Origin: Planctomycetota bacterium | GTDB taxonomy: Bacteria > Planctomycetota > UBA1135 > GCA-002686595 | Direction: 5' to 3' | Assembly: GCA_020638835.1 (NCBI GenBank) | Contig: JACKHV010000001.1 | Coordinates: 1 to 64,000, forward strand | Length of the DNA: 64,000 nucleotides | Notes under the pieces: model-generated | What the model was told of the DNA's origin: nothing | Database searches by the model: none | Seen by the model: the letters and a program-made list of their open reading frames with translations, nothing else | Shown: positions 52,347 through 60,378 of the stretch, piece by piece | How the letters are laid out: each line of letters starts with the position of its first letter | Numbering within the stretch: position 1 is the first letter of the stretch | Program-made: the position numbers and the translations under genes

Positions 52347-53819
52347 CTAGTAGTTCTTGGCGAACAGCACGCGCTGCGTCGACGGTGCGCCGGTCAGGAT
52401 GCACTTGCCCGCTTCCGGCGCCGGCCCTTCGCCCTCGAGTGCGAGGCAACGGATCGTCGCCTTCGTCGCGTCCTTGATCTTGAGCTCGGTCTCGGTCGTG
52501 CCGTCCCAGTGCGCCCAGACGAACGACGACTTGCCGTCCGCGAAGGCCGCTTGGAAGTCGTCCCAGCTGTCGATGGTCTTGGTGTTCTCTTCCAAAGCCG
52601 TCTTCGCGCGTTCGTAGAGGAAGTCCTGGAACTCGTCGAGGATCTTGCCTACGTGCACGCCGAGGTCCGCCATCGGCAGCGTCTCCTTCATCGCGCGACC
52701 CTTCTCGTCGAGCTCGGAGATGCGGCGCTTCGCCATCACGGTGCCCGACTCGAGGTCGCGCGGTCCGACCTCGAGGCGCAGCGGGACGCCCTTGCGCTCC
52801 CACTCGTAGTACTTCGCCCCGGGCTTCAAGCCTTCACGGTCGTCGAGCTCCACCGACAGACCATCCTCGCGCAAGCTGCGCGCGAGCTCGTCGGCCTTCG
52901 CGAGCACCGCTTCCTTCTCGTCGTCCTTGCGGTAGATCGGGACGATCACGACGTGGATCGGCGCCAGCTTCGGCGGCAGCACGAGGCCGTCGTCGTCGGA
53001 GTGCGCCATGATCAGCGCGCCGACGAGTCGCGTCGAGACGCCCCAGGACGTCTGCCAGACGTGCTCGCGCTCACCGTCCTTGTTCTGGAAGGTGACGTTG
53101 AACGCCTTGCCGAAGTTCTGGCCGAGGTCGTGGCTCGTGCCGCACTGCAGCGCCTTGCCGTCCTGCATCATGCCTTCGATGCAGAGCGTCTCCAGCGCGC
53201 CGGCGAAGCGTTCGTTCGCCGTCTTGATGCCGCGGATCACGGGCAGCGCCATGACCTCGCGACAGAAGTCGGCGTACACGTTCAGCATGCGGATCACTTC
53301 TTCCGAAGCGTCCTCGTGCGTCGCGTGGGCCGTGTGGCCTTCCTGCCAGAGGAACTCACCCGTGCGCAGGAACAGGCGCGTGCGCAGTTCCCAGCGCATC
53401 ACGTTCGCCCACTGATTGATCAAGAGCGGCAGATCGCGGTGCGAGTCGATCCACTTCGCGAAGAAGTGACCGATGATCGTCTCCGAGGTCGGACGGATGC
53501 AGTACTTCTCCTCGAGTTCCTTGCCGCCGGCGTGCGTGACGATGGCGAGCTCGGGCGCGAAGCCCTCGACGTGCTCCGCTTCCTTCTCGATGAAGCTCAT
53601 CGGGATGAGCAGCGGGAAGCAGGCGTTCTTGTGGCCCGTCTCCTTGAAGCGCCGGTCGAGGTCGGCCTGCATCTTCTCCCAGATCGCGTAACCGTGCGGC
53701 CGGATGACCATGCATCCGCGCACGACGCCCGCCGCTTCGGCGAGTTCCGCCTGGGCGATGACGTCCTGGTACCACTGGGAATAGTCCTCGGCGCGGGGGG
53801 TGATGCGTGCTTCCGCCAT
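52347..53819 (-). CDS. proS: Prolyl-tRNA synthetase, eukaryotic/archaeal type
   Basis: The product has 490 aa from the ATG at 53819 (MAEARITPRAEDYSQWYQDV), preceded by AGGAACGAG; the frame is open further but the start is clear. Class II motifs are visible: the short N-terminal region IRPHGYAIWEKMQADLD, GHKNACFPLLIPMSF, KYCIRPTSETIIGHFFAKWI (motif 2 context), TRLFLRTGEFLWQEGHTAHA and the anticodon-binding domain with LAPIHVVIVPIYRKDDEK. It ends FAKNY, the conserved terminal Tyr of this type, which lacks the large bacterial editing insertion. It charges tRNA-Pro. Its stop is 10 bases from the 94-bp palindrome. Confidence 0.95.
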   Translation of the reverse strand: MAEARITPRAEDYSQWYQDVIAQAELAEAAGVVRGCMVIRPHGYAIWEKMQADLDRRFKETGHKNACFPLLIPMSFIEKEAEHVEGFAPELAIVTHAGGKELEEKYCIRPTSETIIGHFFAKWIDSHRDLPLLINQWANVMRWELRTRLFLRTGEFLWQEGHTAHATHEDASEEVIRMLNVYADFCREVMALPVIRGIKTANERFAGALETLCIEGMMQDGKALQCGTSHDLGQNFGKAFNVTFQNKDGEREHVWQTSWGVSTRLVGALIMAHSDDDGLVLPPKLAPIHVVIVPIYRKDDEKEAVLAKADELARSLREDGLSVELDDREGLKPGAKYYEWERKGVPLRLEVGPRDLESGTVMAKRRISELDEKGRAMKETLPMADLGVHVGKILDEFQDFLYERAKTALEENTKTIDSWDDFQAAFADGKSSFVWAHWDGTTETELKIKDATKATIRCLALEGEGPAPEAGKCILTGAPSTQRVLFAKNY

Positions 53820-54020
53820 CTCGTTCCTGTCGTGCTGAGCGCCCGGGGGCGGGCGCGGTCGGCCGAAGAGGGTAGGGGAGGCGGGCGAGGGGCACCACCC
53901 CGCGGCGCCGCGCGTCCGGCGATTGTCGCGATTCGGGGGCTTGGGATAGAGTTCGGGCCGGACCACGAGGCGCTCCATCGCCTCCCGACTGCCCCAGCCC
54001 CCGAACCAGGACCCATCACC

Positions 54021-54560
54021 GTGCCCGAGACCCAGGTCGACATCACCCTCGAGATGACCATGTCGGAGATCCTCGACAAGGTTCCCTCCGCGCAGCGCGC
54101 GCTCTTCCAGCGCTACCACGTCGGCGGATGTTCGTCGTGCGGCTTCCAGCCGTCCGACACGCTCGCCAAGGTCTGCAAGGACCACAACCTGCTCGACACC
54201 TCGGGCGTGATCCAGACGATCAAGAACTCGCACGAGACCGATCAGAAGATGCAGATCGAGCCGACCCAGGTGAAGGCGTGGATCGACGCCGGCGAGGACT
54301 TCTCCTTCATCGACGTGCGCCCCGCGGAAGAGATCGCGATCGCTTCGATCGAGCACGCCGAGCCGCTCGACTTCACGAACTCCGAGAAGTACATGCAGCT
54401 GCCGAAGGACCGCCGAATCGTCTTCTCGTGCCGCTCCGGCGTGCGCAGCATGGACGTCGCCAGTTACTTCCTCGGCCACGGCTTCACCGCCGTCTACTCG
54501 ATGCGCGGCGGCATCCTGGCGTGGAGCGACCAGATCGACGGGTCGATTCCGAAGTACTGA
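54021..54560 (+). CDS. DUF1858-rhodanese domain protein
   Basis: The product has 179 aa from a GTG at 54021; the ATG at 54054 would drop 11 residues, but the longer N-terminus (VPETQVDITLEMTMSEILDK) matches relatives. Residues about 8-65 are DUF1858 with the pair GGCSSCGFQP. Residues about 75-175 are a rhodanese domain (WIDAGEDFSFIDVRPAEEIA) with the catalytic Cys in VFSCRSGVRSMD (CRSGVR loop) and GHGFTAVYSMRGGILAWSDQ. It probably binds and transfers sulfane sulfur. It is divergent from proS. Confidence 0.9.
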   Translation: MPETQVDITLEMTMSEILDKVPSAQRALFQRYHVGGCSSCGFQPSDTLAKVCKDHNLLDTSGVIQTIKNSHETDQKMQIEPTQVKAWIDAGEDFSFIDVRPAEEIAIASIEHAEPLDFTNSEKYMQLPKDRRIVFSCRSGVRSMDVASYFLGHGFTAVYSMRGGILAWSDQIDGSIPKY

Positions 54561-54589
54561 GAGCCCATGAGTGTCGGGGGCCGTGCCTC

Positions 54590-54618
54590 TGGACAGTTCC
54601 CCCGAGCACGATTACACT
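54590..54618 (+). promoter_or_regulatory. Sigma-70-like promoter upstream of a possible small RNA
   Basis: TGGACA at 54590-54595 and TACACT at 54613-54618 are spaced by exactly 17 bp. They match the sigma-70 consensus at 5/6 and 4/6. Transcription would start near 54625. No coding sequence begins downstream. Confidence 0.4.
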
Positions 54619-54624
54619 CCTCGA

Positions 54625-54816
54625 ACATCGACCGTCCGCCTGCCTGGGCGATCGATGGGGGCGCCCGCGAGGGCGTCCTCGGCGCCGGAGCCGATCCTGC
54701 CTGAAGCTCCGGGCGCGCCGGTGCGGGTTCCTGCCGCCCGTCCGGCCGTCGACTGGTGTCCTGTCATCAGATCCGACCCATGCGGGGTCGCTTCCCTAAG
54801 GAGCGACCCCGCTTTC
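54625..54816 (+). ncRNA. Possible structured small RNA of about 190 nt
   Basis: The stretch lies between a promoter-like pair (54590-54618) and an intrinsic-terminator-like hairpin (54782-54812, then TTTC). Inside are a 6-bp stem (54626-54631 with 54652-54657) and a hairpin with GNRA tetraloop (54662-54675: CGCCC-GCGA-GGGCG). No reading frame of coding character is present. The size would fit 6S RNA, but I could not fold the ends together, and no family motif was recognised. Confidence 0.35.
54782..54812. terminator. Hairpin terminator before the pilin gene end
   Basis: An 11-bp GC stem (54782-54792 with 54102-offset partner 54802-54812), extendable by two pairs, with a short loop, followed by TTTC. 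It ends the putative small RNA or the rhodanese transcript and also separates the convergent pilin genes. Confidence 0.65.
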
Positions 54817-54857
54817 ACGTCGGGTCGCTCCGCGCGCAGGACGGCGCGAGACGTGCG

Positions 54858-55379
54858 CTACAGCCCGCTGTCGTGCCAGGTCTCGTCGAGACCGATCACG
54901 TCGAGCAAGCCGCTGCCCTTCTGCACCTCGACGAGTCGCTCCTCGCCGCGGTAGGAGAGCAGGAAGCGACCGCCGCGCTGCGCGAAGCCTTGCGCGTCGA
55001 AGAGCACGGCTTCGCCCTCGGCGAGATCCAGGCAGGTGAGCTTCACGCCCTCGAAGACGGCGTCGCGCGAGTAGCTGCGGACGAAGTCGCCGCCACCACC
55101 GGGATCGGCCAGGTGCCGACCGGTCTCGTCGAGGGCCTCGTAGCCGTCGCCGTTCGCCAGGAAGCGGAACTGCACCGCGAGGTGGCGGCTCGCCGCGCGG
55201 TTCTGTGCGGCGCGCAGGTCACGCGCCAGCAGCTTCGCCGCGTTGTCGAGCGTGACCGCCGGACGCGCGTAGTACGCCGGGATCGCGAGCGACGCCACGA
55301 CCGCGATCAGCCCGAGCACCACGAGGAGCTCGAGCAGGGTGAATCCACGCTTGGATCGTTGGGCGAAGGTCGGATGCAT
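54858..55379 (-). CDS. Type IV pilin-like / GspH-type pseudopilin
   Basis: The product has 173 aa from the ATG at 55379 (MHPTFAQRSKRGFTLLELLV). The prepilin signature KRGFTLLELLVVLGLIAVVA, with cleavage before Phe, is complete, including the Glu at +5. The rest (NAAKLLARDLRAAQNRAASR, FRFLANGDGYEALDETGRHL) resembles GspH/FimT minor pseudopilins. Its partner gene lies 16 bases upstream. No secretion ATPase or platform gene is in the window. Confidence 0.87.
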   Translation of the reverse strand: MHPTFAQRSKRGFTLLELLVVLGLIAVVASLAIPAYYARPAVTLDNAAKLLARDLRAAQNRAASRHLAVQFRFLANGDGYEALDETGRHLADPGGGGDFVRSYSRDAVFEGVKLTCLDLAEGEAVLFDAQGFAQRGGRFLLSYRGEERLVEVQKGSGLLDVIGLDETWHDSGL

Positions 55380-55395
55380 CGAGACCGCGGGTGCC

Positions 55396-55977
55396 TCAGA
55401 ACCGGGGGGCTTGTCCGCGGTACGCACCCCACTCACCGGGCGCGTTGAGGCGCAGCTCGTCGGCGAGCGGATCATAGAGCCAGCCGCTGCGGCCGTCGAC
55501 CTCGGCGGAGAGCTCGCGACCGTTCACGATCCGCACGTCGGTCAGGCCGTTGAGCGGGTTGCGCGGGATGTCGCCCGTGAGGTAGGGGCCGAAGGGGTGG
55601 CTGCCGAGCGCTTGCGGCAGGGCGTGGCCCTCGCCGTCCGTGTGCAGCAGCAGCTGGCGACGGAAGTCGCGTTCCGTGTGGATCGAGCCGTCGGGCGAGG
55701 TCCCGGGCACGCGGCCGTGTTCCGTCCGGTAGTCCTCGATCGCGCCGCGCAGGCGGCCGTAGGCGAGGCGCACTTCGGCGGAGAGTCGTTGGTGCTCGAG
55801 CTCGTCTGGCGAGAGCGGACGCTCCGGCACGGCCAGGAAGAGCAAGAGGCCGATGATCGCGAGCAACACGCTGACGCCGGTCCAGGGCAGCGTGTCGGAA
55901 AGCGGTTCCTGGTGCGGCGGCCCGACGCTCCGCGTGCGATCGGTGAGGTGGGGAGCGGGGGGAGTATCCAGCGTCAT
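55396..55977 (-). CDS. GspG-like pseudopilin domain protein, membrane-anchored
   Basis: The product has 193 aa from the ATG at 55977 (MTLDTPPAPHLTDRTRSVGP). One hydrophobic segment at about 35-53 (WTGVSVLLAIIGLLLFLAV), a helix (VRLAYGRLRGAIEDYRTEHG) and a globular part (LGSHPFGPYLTGDIPRNPLN, DVRIVNGRELSAEVDGRSGW) resemble the GspG periplasmic domain (P.NPL.G). A prepilin cleavage site is not present: the hydrophobic helix is preceded by a longer polar tail, so it is probably an anchored pseudopilin-like protein rather than a fibre subunit. It is paired with the pilin gene downstream. Confidence 0.7.
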   Translation of the reverse strand: MTLDTPPAPHLTDRTRSVGPPHQEPLSDTLPWTGVSVLLAIIGLLLFLAVPERPLSPDELEHQRLSAEVRLAYGRLRGAIEDYRTEHGRVPGTSPDGSIHTERDFRRQLLLHTDGEGHALPQALGSHPFGPYLTGDIPRNPLNGLTDVRIVNGRELSAEVDGRSGWLYDPLADELRLNAPGEWGAYRGQAPRF

Positions 55978-56204
55978 GGCGGCGATCCGGGGGTGGGGAA
56001 CCGTCTCTTCTTCGGCCGTGCGAGAGGCGGTCTTGAGCTTGGGCGGCGCTCCCGCGGCGCCCTCCGACGATCCCGCGCGGCGATCGTTCGGTCCGCACGC
56101 GACGCTCGGGTTAGAATCCTCCCTCCGAACCCGAGGCCGCATCGCGGTCCGCCGACCTCGGATCCCCGCGCCGCGCGGTGGGTCCGGAACTTCTTTCCAT
56201 CCTC

Positions 56205-57620
56205 ATGCGCCTCTTCTCCCCGACCCGCGCGCTGCACTTGGCCGTCCTGTGCGCGGGCCTCCTGTCCTGCACCAAGCAGGCGGCGACCGCGCCGCCGTCC
56301 GTCTCCGAGCCCGAGAACCTGGCCGACTACGACCCCCAAGTGGTCGAGCTGATCGAGTCCCAGATCGGGCTGGTCAGGGCACTGCCGCTCGACGTGGTCC
56401 GGCGACGCAACTTCGCGCTCGCGCTGGAGGCGAACTCCCTGTGGTCCGACAGCGTCGCGGCGTGGGAGACGGTGATGCAGATGGAGCCGGACGACGTGAA
56501 CTACCGCTATCACCACGCGTACTGCGTGGACAAGACGGGCGAGACGTCGCGCGCGCTGGAGTTGATGCAGGGGATCGTGAACGATCGTCCGTCCTTCCCG
56601 GCCGCGCAGTTCCACCTCGGCATGTTGCTGCTCGACCTGGGCCGCTTCGAGGAGGCGCGCCAGGCGTTCCGCGTCGCGGACGCCCAGACCTCCAAGCACC
56701 CCGCGCCGGCCGCGGCGATCGCGGAGGTCGAGTTCAACATCGAGAACTACGAGGCTGCCGAGGAGGCGGCGCGCCGCTCGATCGAGATCGCGTCGGACTA
56801 CCGCCCCGCGCACTTCGCGCTCGGGAAGATCCTGCGCGCGACGGGCCGCGTCGAAGAGGCGGAACAAGAGCTGAACCGCGGCATGGAAGCCGTCGTGACC
56901 TACCTGCCGACGCCGCTCACCAACGTGCGAACCGACCTCGAGCGCGGCTACACCAAGGACATGAACGACGCGGGCAAGATGCTCGAGTCGGGTCGACCCG
57001 ACCTCGCCGTCGCCCTCCTGGAGGGTGTCGTCGAGCGGCACCCCGGCGACGCGTCCGCTTCGATCAACCTCGGCGTCGCCTACACACACTTCGGCAGGCC
57101 CGACAAGGCGAAGGCGACCTTGTCGACCGTGATCGAGCAGGATCCGGAGAACTTCGGCGCCTACATCAACCTCGCCGCCGCGGAAATCGACCTCGGCGAG
57201 CTGATCGAAGCGATGGCGCACGTGAACAAGGCGATCGAGTTCGCGCCCGACGTCGGTCGTGCCTACCTCGTCAAGGCGCAGGTCTTCACGACGATGGCGC
57301 GCCACCAGGACGCCTACAACGCGCTGCTCAAAGCGCAGACCTTGGACACGACCGATGCGCAGATCCAGGCGAAGCTGGGCAACGCGGCGTGGAAGCTGCG
57401 CAAGGACGAGGCCGCTCTCCAGCACTTCCGCAGCGCGGTCGCGTTGAACTCCGAGGACCAGATGTCCTACTTGAACATCGCGAAGCTCTGCATCGTTCTC
57501 GACCGTCCCGCCGAAGCAAACGACGCCTATCAGCAGGCGCGCGAGTTGGATCCGAACAGTCCGCTGATCAAGGACTTCGAGGGTTGGTGGAGCCGGGTCA
57601 AGAAGGACTCCGAGAACTAG
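56205..57620 (+). CDS. TPR-repeat lipoprotein
   Basis: The product has 471 aa from the ATG at 56205 (MRLFSPTRALHLAVLCAGLL), with lipobox LLSC at about 22; a GTG at 56178 is unlikely. At least eight TPRs follow, for example SVAAWETVMQMEPDDVNYRY, QFHLGMLLLDLGRFEEARQA, AHFALGKILRATGRVEEAEQ, SINLGVAYTHFGRPDKAKAT and YLNIAKLCIVLDRPAEANDA. It ends DFEGWWSRVKKDSEN. It lies 2 bases before the CRTAC-type gene and is a common planctomycete pairing, probably an outer-membrane-facing scaffold. Confidence 0.88.
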   Translation: MRLFSPTRALHLAVLCAGLLSCTKQAATAPPSVSEPENLADYDPQVVELIESQIGLVRALPLDVVRRRNFALALEANSLWSDSVAAWETVMQMEPDDVNYRYHHAYCVDKTGETSRALELMQGIVNDRPSFPAAQFHLGMLLLDLGRFEEARQAFRVADAQTSKHPAPAAAIAEVEFNIENYEAAEEAARRSIEIASDYRPAHFALGKILRATGRVEEAEQELNRGMEAVVTYLPTPLTNVRTDLERGYTKDMNDAGKMLESGRPDLAVALLEGVVERHPGDASASINLGVAYTHFGRPDKAKATLSTVIEQDPENFGAYINLAAAEIDLGELIEAMAHVNKAIEFAPDVGRAYLVKAQVFTTMARHQDAYNALLKAQTLDTTDAQIQAKLGNAAWKLRKDEAALQHFRSAVALNSEDQMSYLNIAKLCIVLDRPAEANDAYQQARELDPNSPLIKDFEGWWSRVKKDSEN

Positions 57621-57622
57621 CG

Positions 57623-59347
57623 ATGCAGCGACAACGGTCGATCCTCGGCACGGCGTGCGTGGTCTCCTGCATCGTCTCGAGCGCGCTCATCACGTCCTGC
57701 GGCGGCGACGGCGCGGGCGGCAACGCGACGCCCGCGACGACGCGGAGTAGCGCTTCCGAATCGGGCGCATGGTTCCGCGAAGTCGCCGCGCAGCGCGGTC
57801 TCGACTTCGTGCATCGACGCAATGGCGAGCGCCAGAACTACTGGGTGCCGGAGATCAGCTCCGGCGGCGTCGCCTTCTTCGACTTCGACGGTGACGGTGC
57901 GCTCGACATCTACTGCGTGCAGAGCGGTTCGCTCGAGCCTCCCGGGTCGGGCCCGGGCCGCAACAAGCTCTACAAGGGTGACGGGAAGGGCGGCTTCACC
58001 GACGTCACCGCCGGCTCCGGCGTCGACGACATGGGGTACGGACACGGCGTCTGCACAGGGGACTACGACGGCGACGGTGACTTGGACCTGTACGTCGCGA
58101 ACCTCGGTCCGAACAAGCTGTTCCGCAACGACGGCGGGGGGCGCTTCACGGACGTGACGGCGGAAGCCGGCGTCGCCGGGAACGCCTGGAGCGCCGGTTG
58201 CGTCTTCGCCGACTACGACCTCGACGGCGACTACGACCTCTTCGTCGTGAACAACCTGAGCTGGTCGCAGGCGATCGAGCGCATCTGTCGCACGACGCGC
58301 GGCGAGCGCGACTACTGCGCGCCGACGAACTACAACGCGCCGAGCACGGACACCCTGTTCCGCAACGACGGCAACGGACGATTCACCGACGTGTCCGAAG
58401 AAGTCGGTCTGCCGGCGACCTCGGGCACTGGCTGGGGCGTTGCGGTCGCGGACTTCAACGGCGACCGCTACCCGGACTTCTACGTCACCAACGACGGCAT
58501 GCCGAACGCGATGTGGTACAGCGACGGCAACGGGAAGTTCACCGACGAAGCCCGCAAGCTGGGTTGCGCCGTGAACGGCAACGGCCGCTCCGAGGCCGGC
58601 ATGGGCGTGCAAGTCGTCGACCTCAAGAACGACGGCAACTGGGGCCTGTTCATGACCCACGTGCGCGACGAGTCGAACACCTACTACGCCAGCAAGAACG
58701 GCGTCTGGGCCGACAAGACGAACGTGACGGGGCTCGGCGCGTCGAGCATGAAGTACACCGGCTTCGGCATGGGCTTCGCGGACTTCGACCAGGACGGGCT
58801 GCTGGACCTGTTCATCGCGAACGGGCGCGTCGCGCTCTTCCGGCCGCTGTTGCGTGAAGACGCCCCGTACGCCGAGCCGAACCAGCTGTACCGCGGCATC
58901 GGCGACGGCAAGTTCGACGAGCTCCCGAGCCCGACGGCGGAACCGCTGATCGCGACCAGCCGCGCGGCTGCCTTCGGCGACATGGACAACGACGGCGACG
59001 TCGACATCTGCTACATCGACAGCAACGAGTCGGTGAAGCTGCTCGAGAACGTCGCGCCGAAGGTCGGCGGTTGGGTCGGATTCCGTCTGCTCGACAAGGG
59101 CGGCTCGGACGCGCTCGGCAGCGTCGTGCGCCTCGAGCTCGAGGGCCGCTCTGCGGCGCCGGTCCAGACCAAGGTGCTCCAGACCAGCTACTCCTTCTGC
59201 GCCGCGAACGACCACCGCCTGCAGTTCGGCACGGGGGAGGCTGGCGCGGTCAAGCAGCTCTCGGTGACCTGGCCGGACGGCAGCCGCTCGCAGCACGGAC
59301 CCTTCGAGCTCGGCCGCTACCACGTCCTGCAGCAGCCCGGCACCTGA
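57623..59347 (+). CDS. CRTAC1/ASPIC-UnbV-type FG-GAP lipoprotein
   Basis: The product has 574 aa. The N-terminus MQRQRSILGTACVVSCIVSS ends in a lipobox-like LITSC. FG-GAP repeats follow with calcium-type D-x-D-x-D motifs: FFDFDGDGALDIYCV, GDYDGDGDLDLYVANLG, ADYDLDGDYDLFVVNN, ADFNGDRYPDFYVTND, ADFDQDGLLDLFIANG and GDMDNDGDVDICYIDS. The C-terminus (SVVRLELEGRSAAPVQTKVL, LQFGTGEAGAVKQLSVTWPD) is the ASPIC/UnbV domain. Function in bacteria is unknown; it is often found with TPR proteins as here. The start overlaps nothing and is 2 bases after the TPR gene. Confidence 0.92.
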   Translation: MQRQRSILGTACVVSCIVSSALITSCGGDGAGGNATPATTRSSASESGAWFREVAAQRGLDFVHRRNGERQNYWVPEISSGGVAFFDFDGDGALDIYCVQSGSLEPPGSGPGRNKLYKGDGKGGFTDVTAGSGVDDMGYGHGVCTGDYDGDGDLDLYVANLGPNKLFRNDGGGRFTDVTAEAGVAGNAWSAGCVFADYDLDGDYDLFVVNNLSWSQAIERICRTTRGERDYCAPTNYNAPSTDTLFRNDGNGRFTDVSEEVGLPATSGTGWGVAVADFNGDRYPDFYVTNDGMPNAMWYSDGNGKFTDEARKLGCAVNGNGRSEAGMGVQVVDLKNDGNWGLFMTHVRDESNTYYASKNGVWADKTNVTGLGASSMKYTGFGMGFADFDQDGLLDLFIANGRVALFRPLLREDAPYAEPNQLYRGIGDGKFDELPSPTAEPLIATSRAAAFGDMDNDGDVDICYIDSNESVKLLENVAPKVGGWVGFRLLDKGGSDALGSVVRLELEGRSAAPVQTKVLQTSYSFCAANDHRLQFGTGEAGAVKQLSVTWPDGSRSQHGPFELGRYHVLQQPGT

Positions 59348-59441
59348 TTCCTCGCCCGCTTCCGGACGAGCGGCTCGATTGCCGTCGGAATCCGTCGAGT
59401 CGCTCGTCCCGTTCGGCCGATCTCGGATCGAGGCACGAGCC

Positions 59442-60080
59442 ATGACCGATCGACGAGACGAGCTGGAGGGACAGGTGCGGCGCTTGGAACGGCGCCTCAT
59501 CCGCTCGACGCGCTTCCAGCGCGGCCTGGCGGTGCTGCTGCTGCTCCAGCTCGCGCTGGCGGCCGGCGAACAGGAACCGGTCATCCCCGAAGTGATCCGC
59601 GCGCGGTCGCTGCAGGTCGTCGATCCCGAGGGCACTCCGGTCGTGCTGATCGCGTCCGATCGCGACGGCAACGGCGGCATGGCGCTCTACGATCGCGAGG
59701 GTCGCCCGCTGGTGAGCCTCGAAGCCGATCGGCGCGGCGCGGGCGCGGTCAACGTGATGGACCCCGACCGTCCCGCGATTTCGGCCGCCTTCCTCGGCGT
59801 GGATCCGCACGGCGACGGCTTGGCGGGAGTCCGCAGCGCCCGCGATCTCGGCGGTGCGTCCTTCGGCATCGGCGTCCACGGAGCGGGCGAGTTCGCGGTC
59901 TACAACGCGGCCGGCCGACGCGTCGCGGCGTTCGGCGGTGACGCTCACGGCGCGGGGATGCTGCGGCTCAGCGACGACGCGCAGAATCCCGCGGTGAACC
60001 TCGGGCGCACCGATAGCGGTCGCGGCGTCGTCACGGTCTTCGACGAGACCGGCAAGGCGCACGTCTACGGCGGCGAGTGA
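59442..60080 (+). CDS. Membrane-anchored protein with short beta-solenoid-like repeats
   Basis: The product has 212 aa from the ATG at 59442 (MTDRRDELEGQVRRLERRLI). A charged helix or coiled coil (1-30) and one hydrophobic helix (about 31-42, LAVLLLLQLALAAG) precede repeats of about 22 residues with the pattern D..G.PVVLI..D..GNGGMALYD..GRPLVSL, and GAGEFAVYN..GRRVAAFG. Gly/Asp spacing suggests a beta-solenoid or beta-helix facing outward. No family recognised. It is about 100 bases after the CRTAC gene and 298 bases before the membrane-tethered sigma factor. Confidence 0.7.
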   Translation: MTDRRDELEGQVRRLERRLIRSTRFQRGLAVLLLLQLALAAGEQEPVIPEVIRARSLQVVDPEGTPVVLIASDRDGNGGMALYDREGRPLVSLEADRRGAGAVNVMDPDRPAISAAFLGVDPHGDGLAGVRSARDLGGASFGIGVHGAGEFAVYNAAGRRVAAFGGDAHGAGMLRLSDDAQNPAVNLGRTDSGRGVVTVFDETGKAHVYGGE

Positions 60081-60378
60081 ACGCGGAGCGCTCCGCGGCA
60101 CGAACCGGGGTGTTCACCCGCTGCGGCGGAGCGCGCCGCCCGGTCGATGCAGGCAGAGGTCGTCGGCATCGCACGCCGAGCGACCGTCCCTCCCGCTCAC
60201 GGGTCGGGCCCACAGGAGCACGCCGAATCCCCCCCTCGGCGCCGATCGGGCCCGGCTTGTCCAACCCGCGCGGTCTCCGCTCGGGTTCGGCCGGCCCGGA
60301 TAGACTGGATCCGGCGTCGGCCTCGACCATCCCGCGATTCGTCGCAACGGGTTCGCTCTCGGCGCATGGTGTTCGCCG
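60081..60378. other. Gene-free stretch before the membrane-tethered sigma factor
   Basis: This 298-bp region has only short inverted repeats (for example GCGGAGCGCTCCGC near 60083) and no clear promoter or RNA. It must contain the promoter of the sigma-factor gene. Confidence 0.45.
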
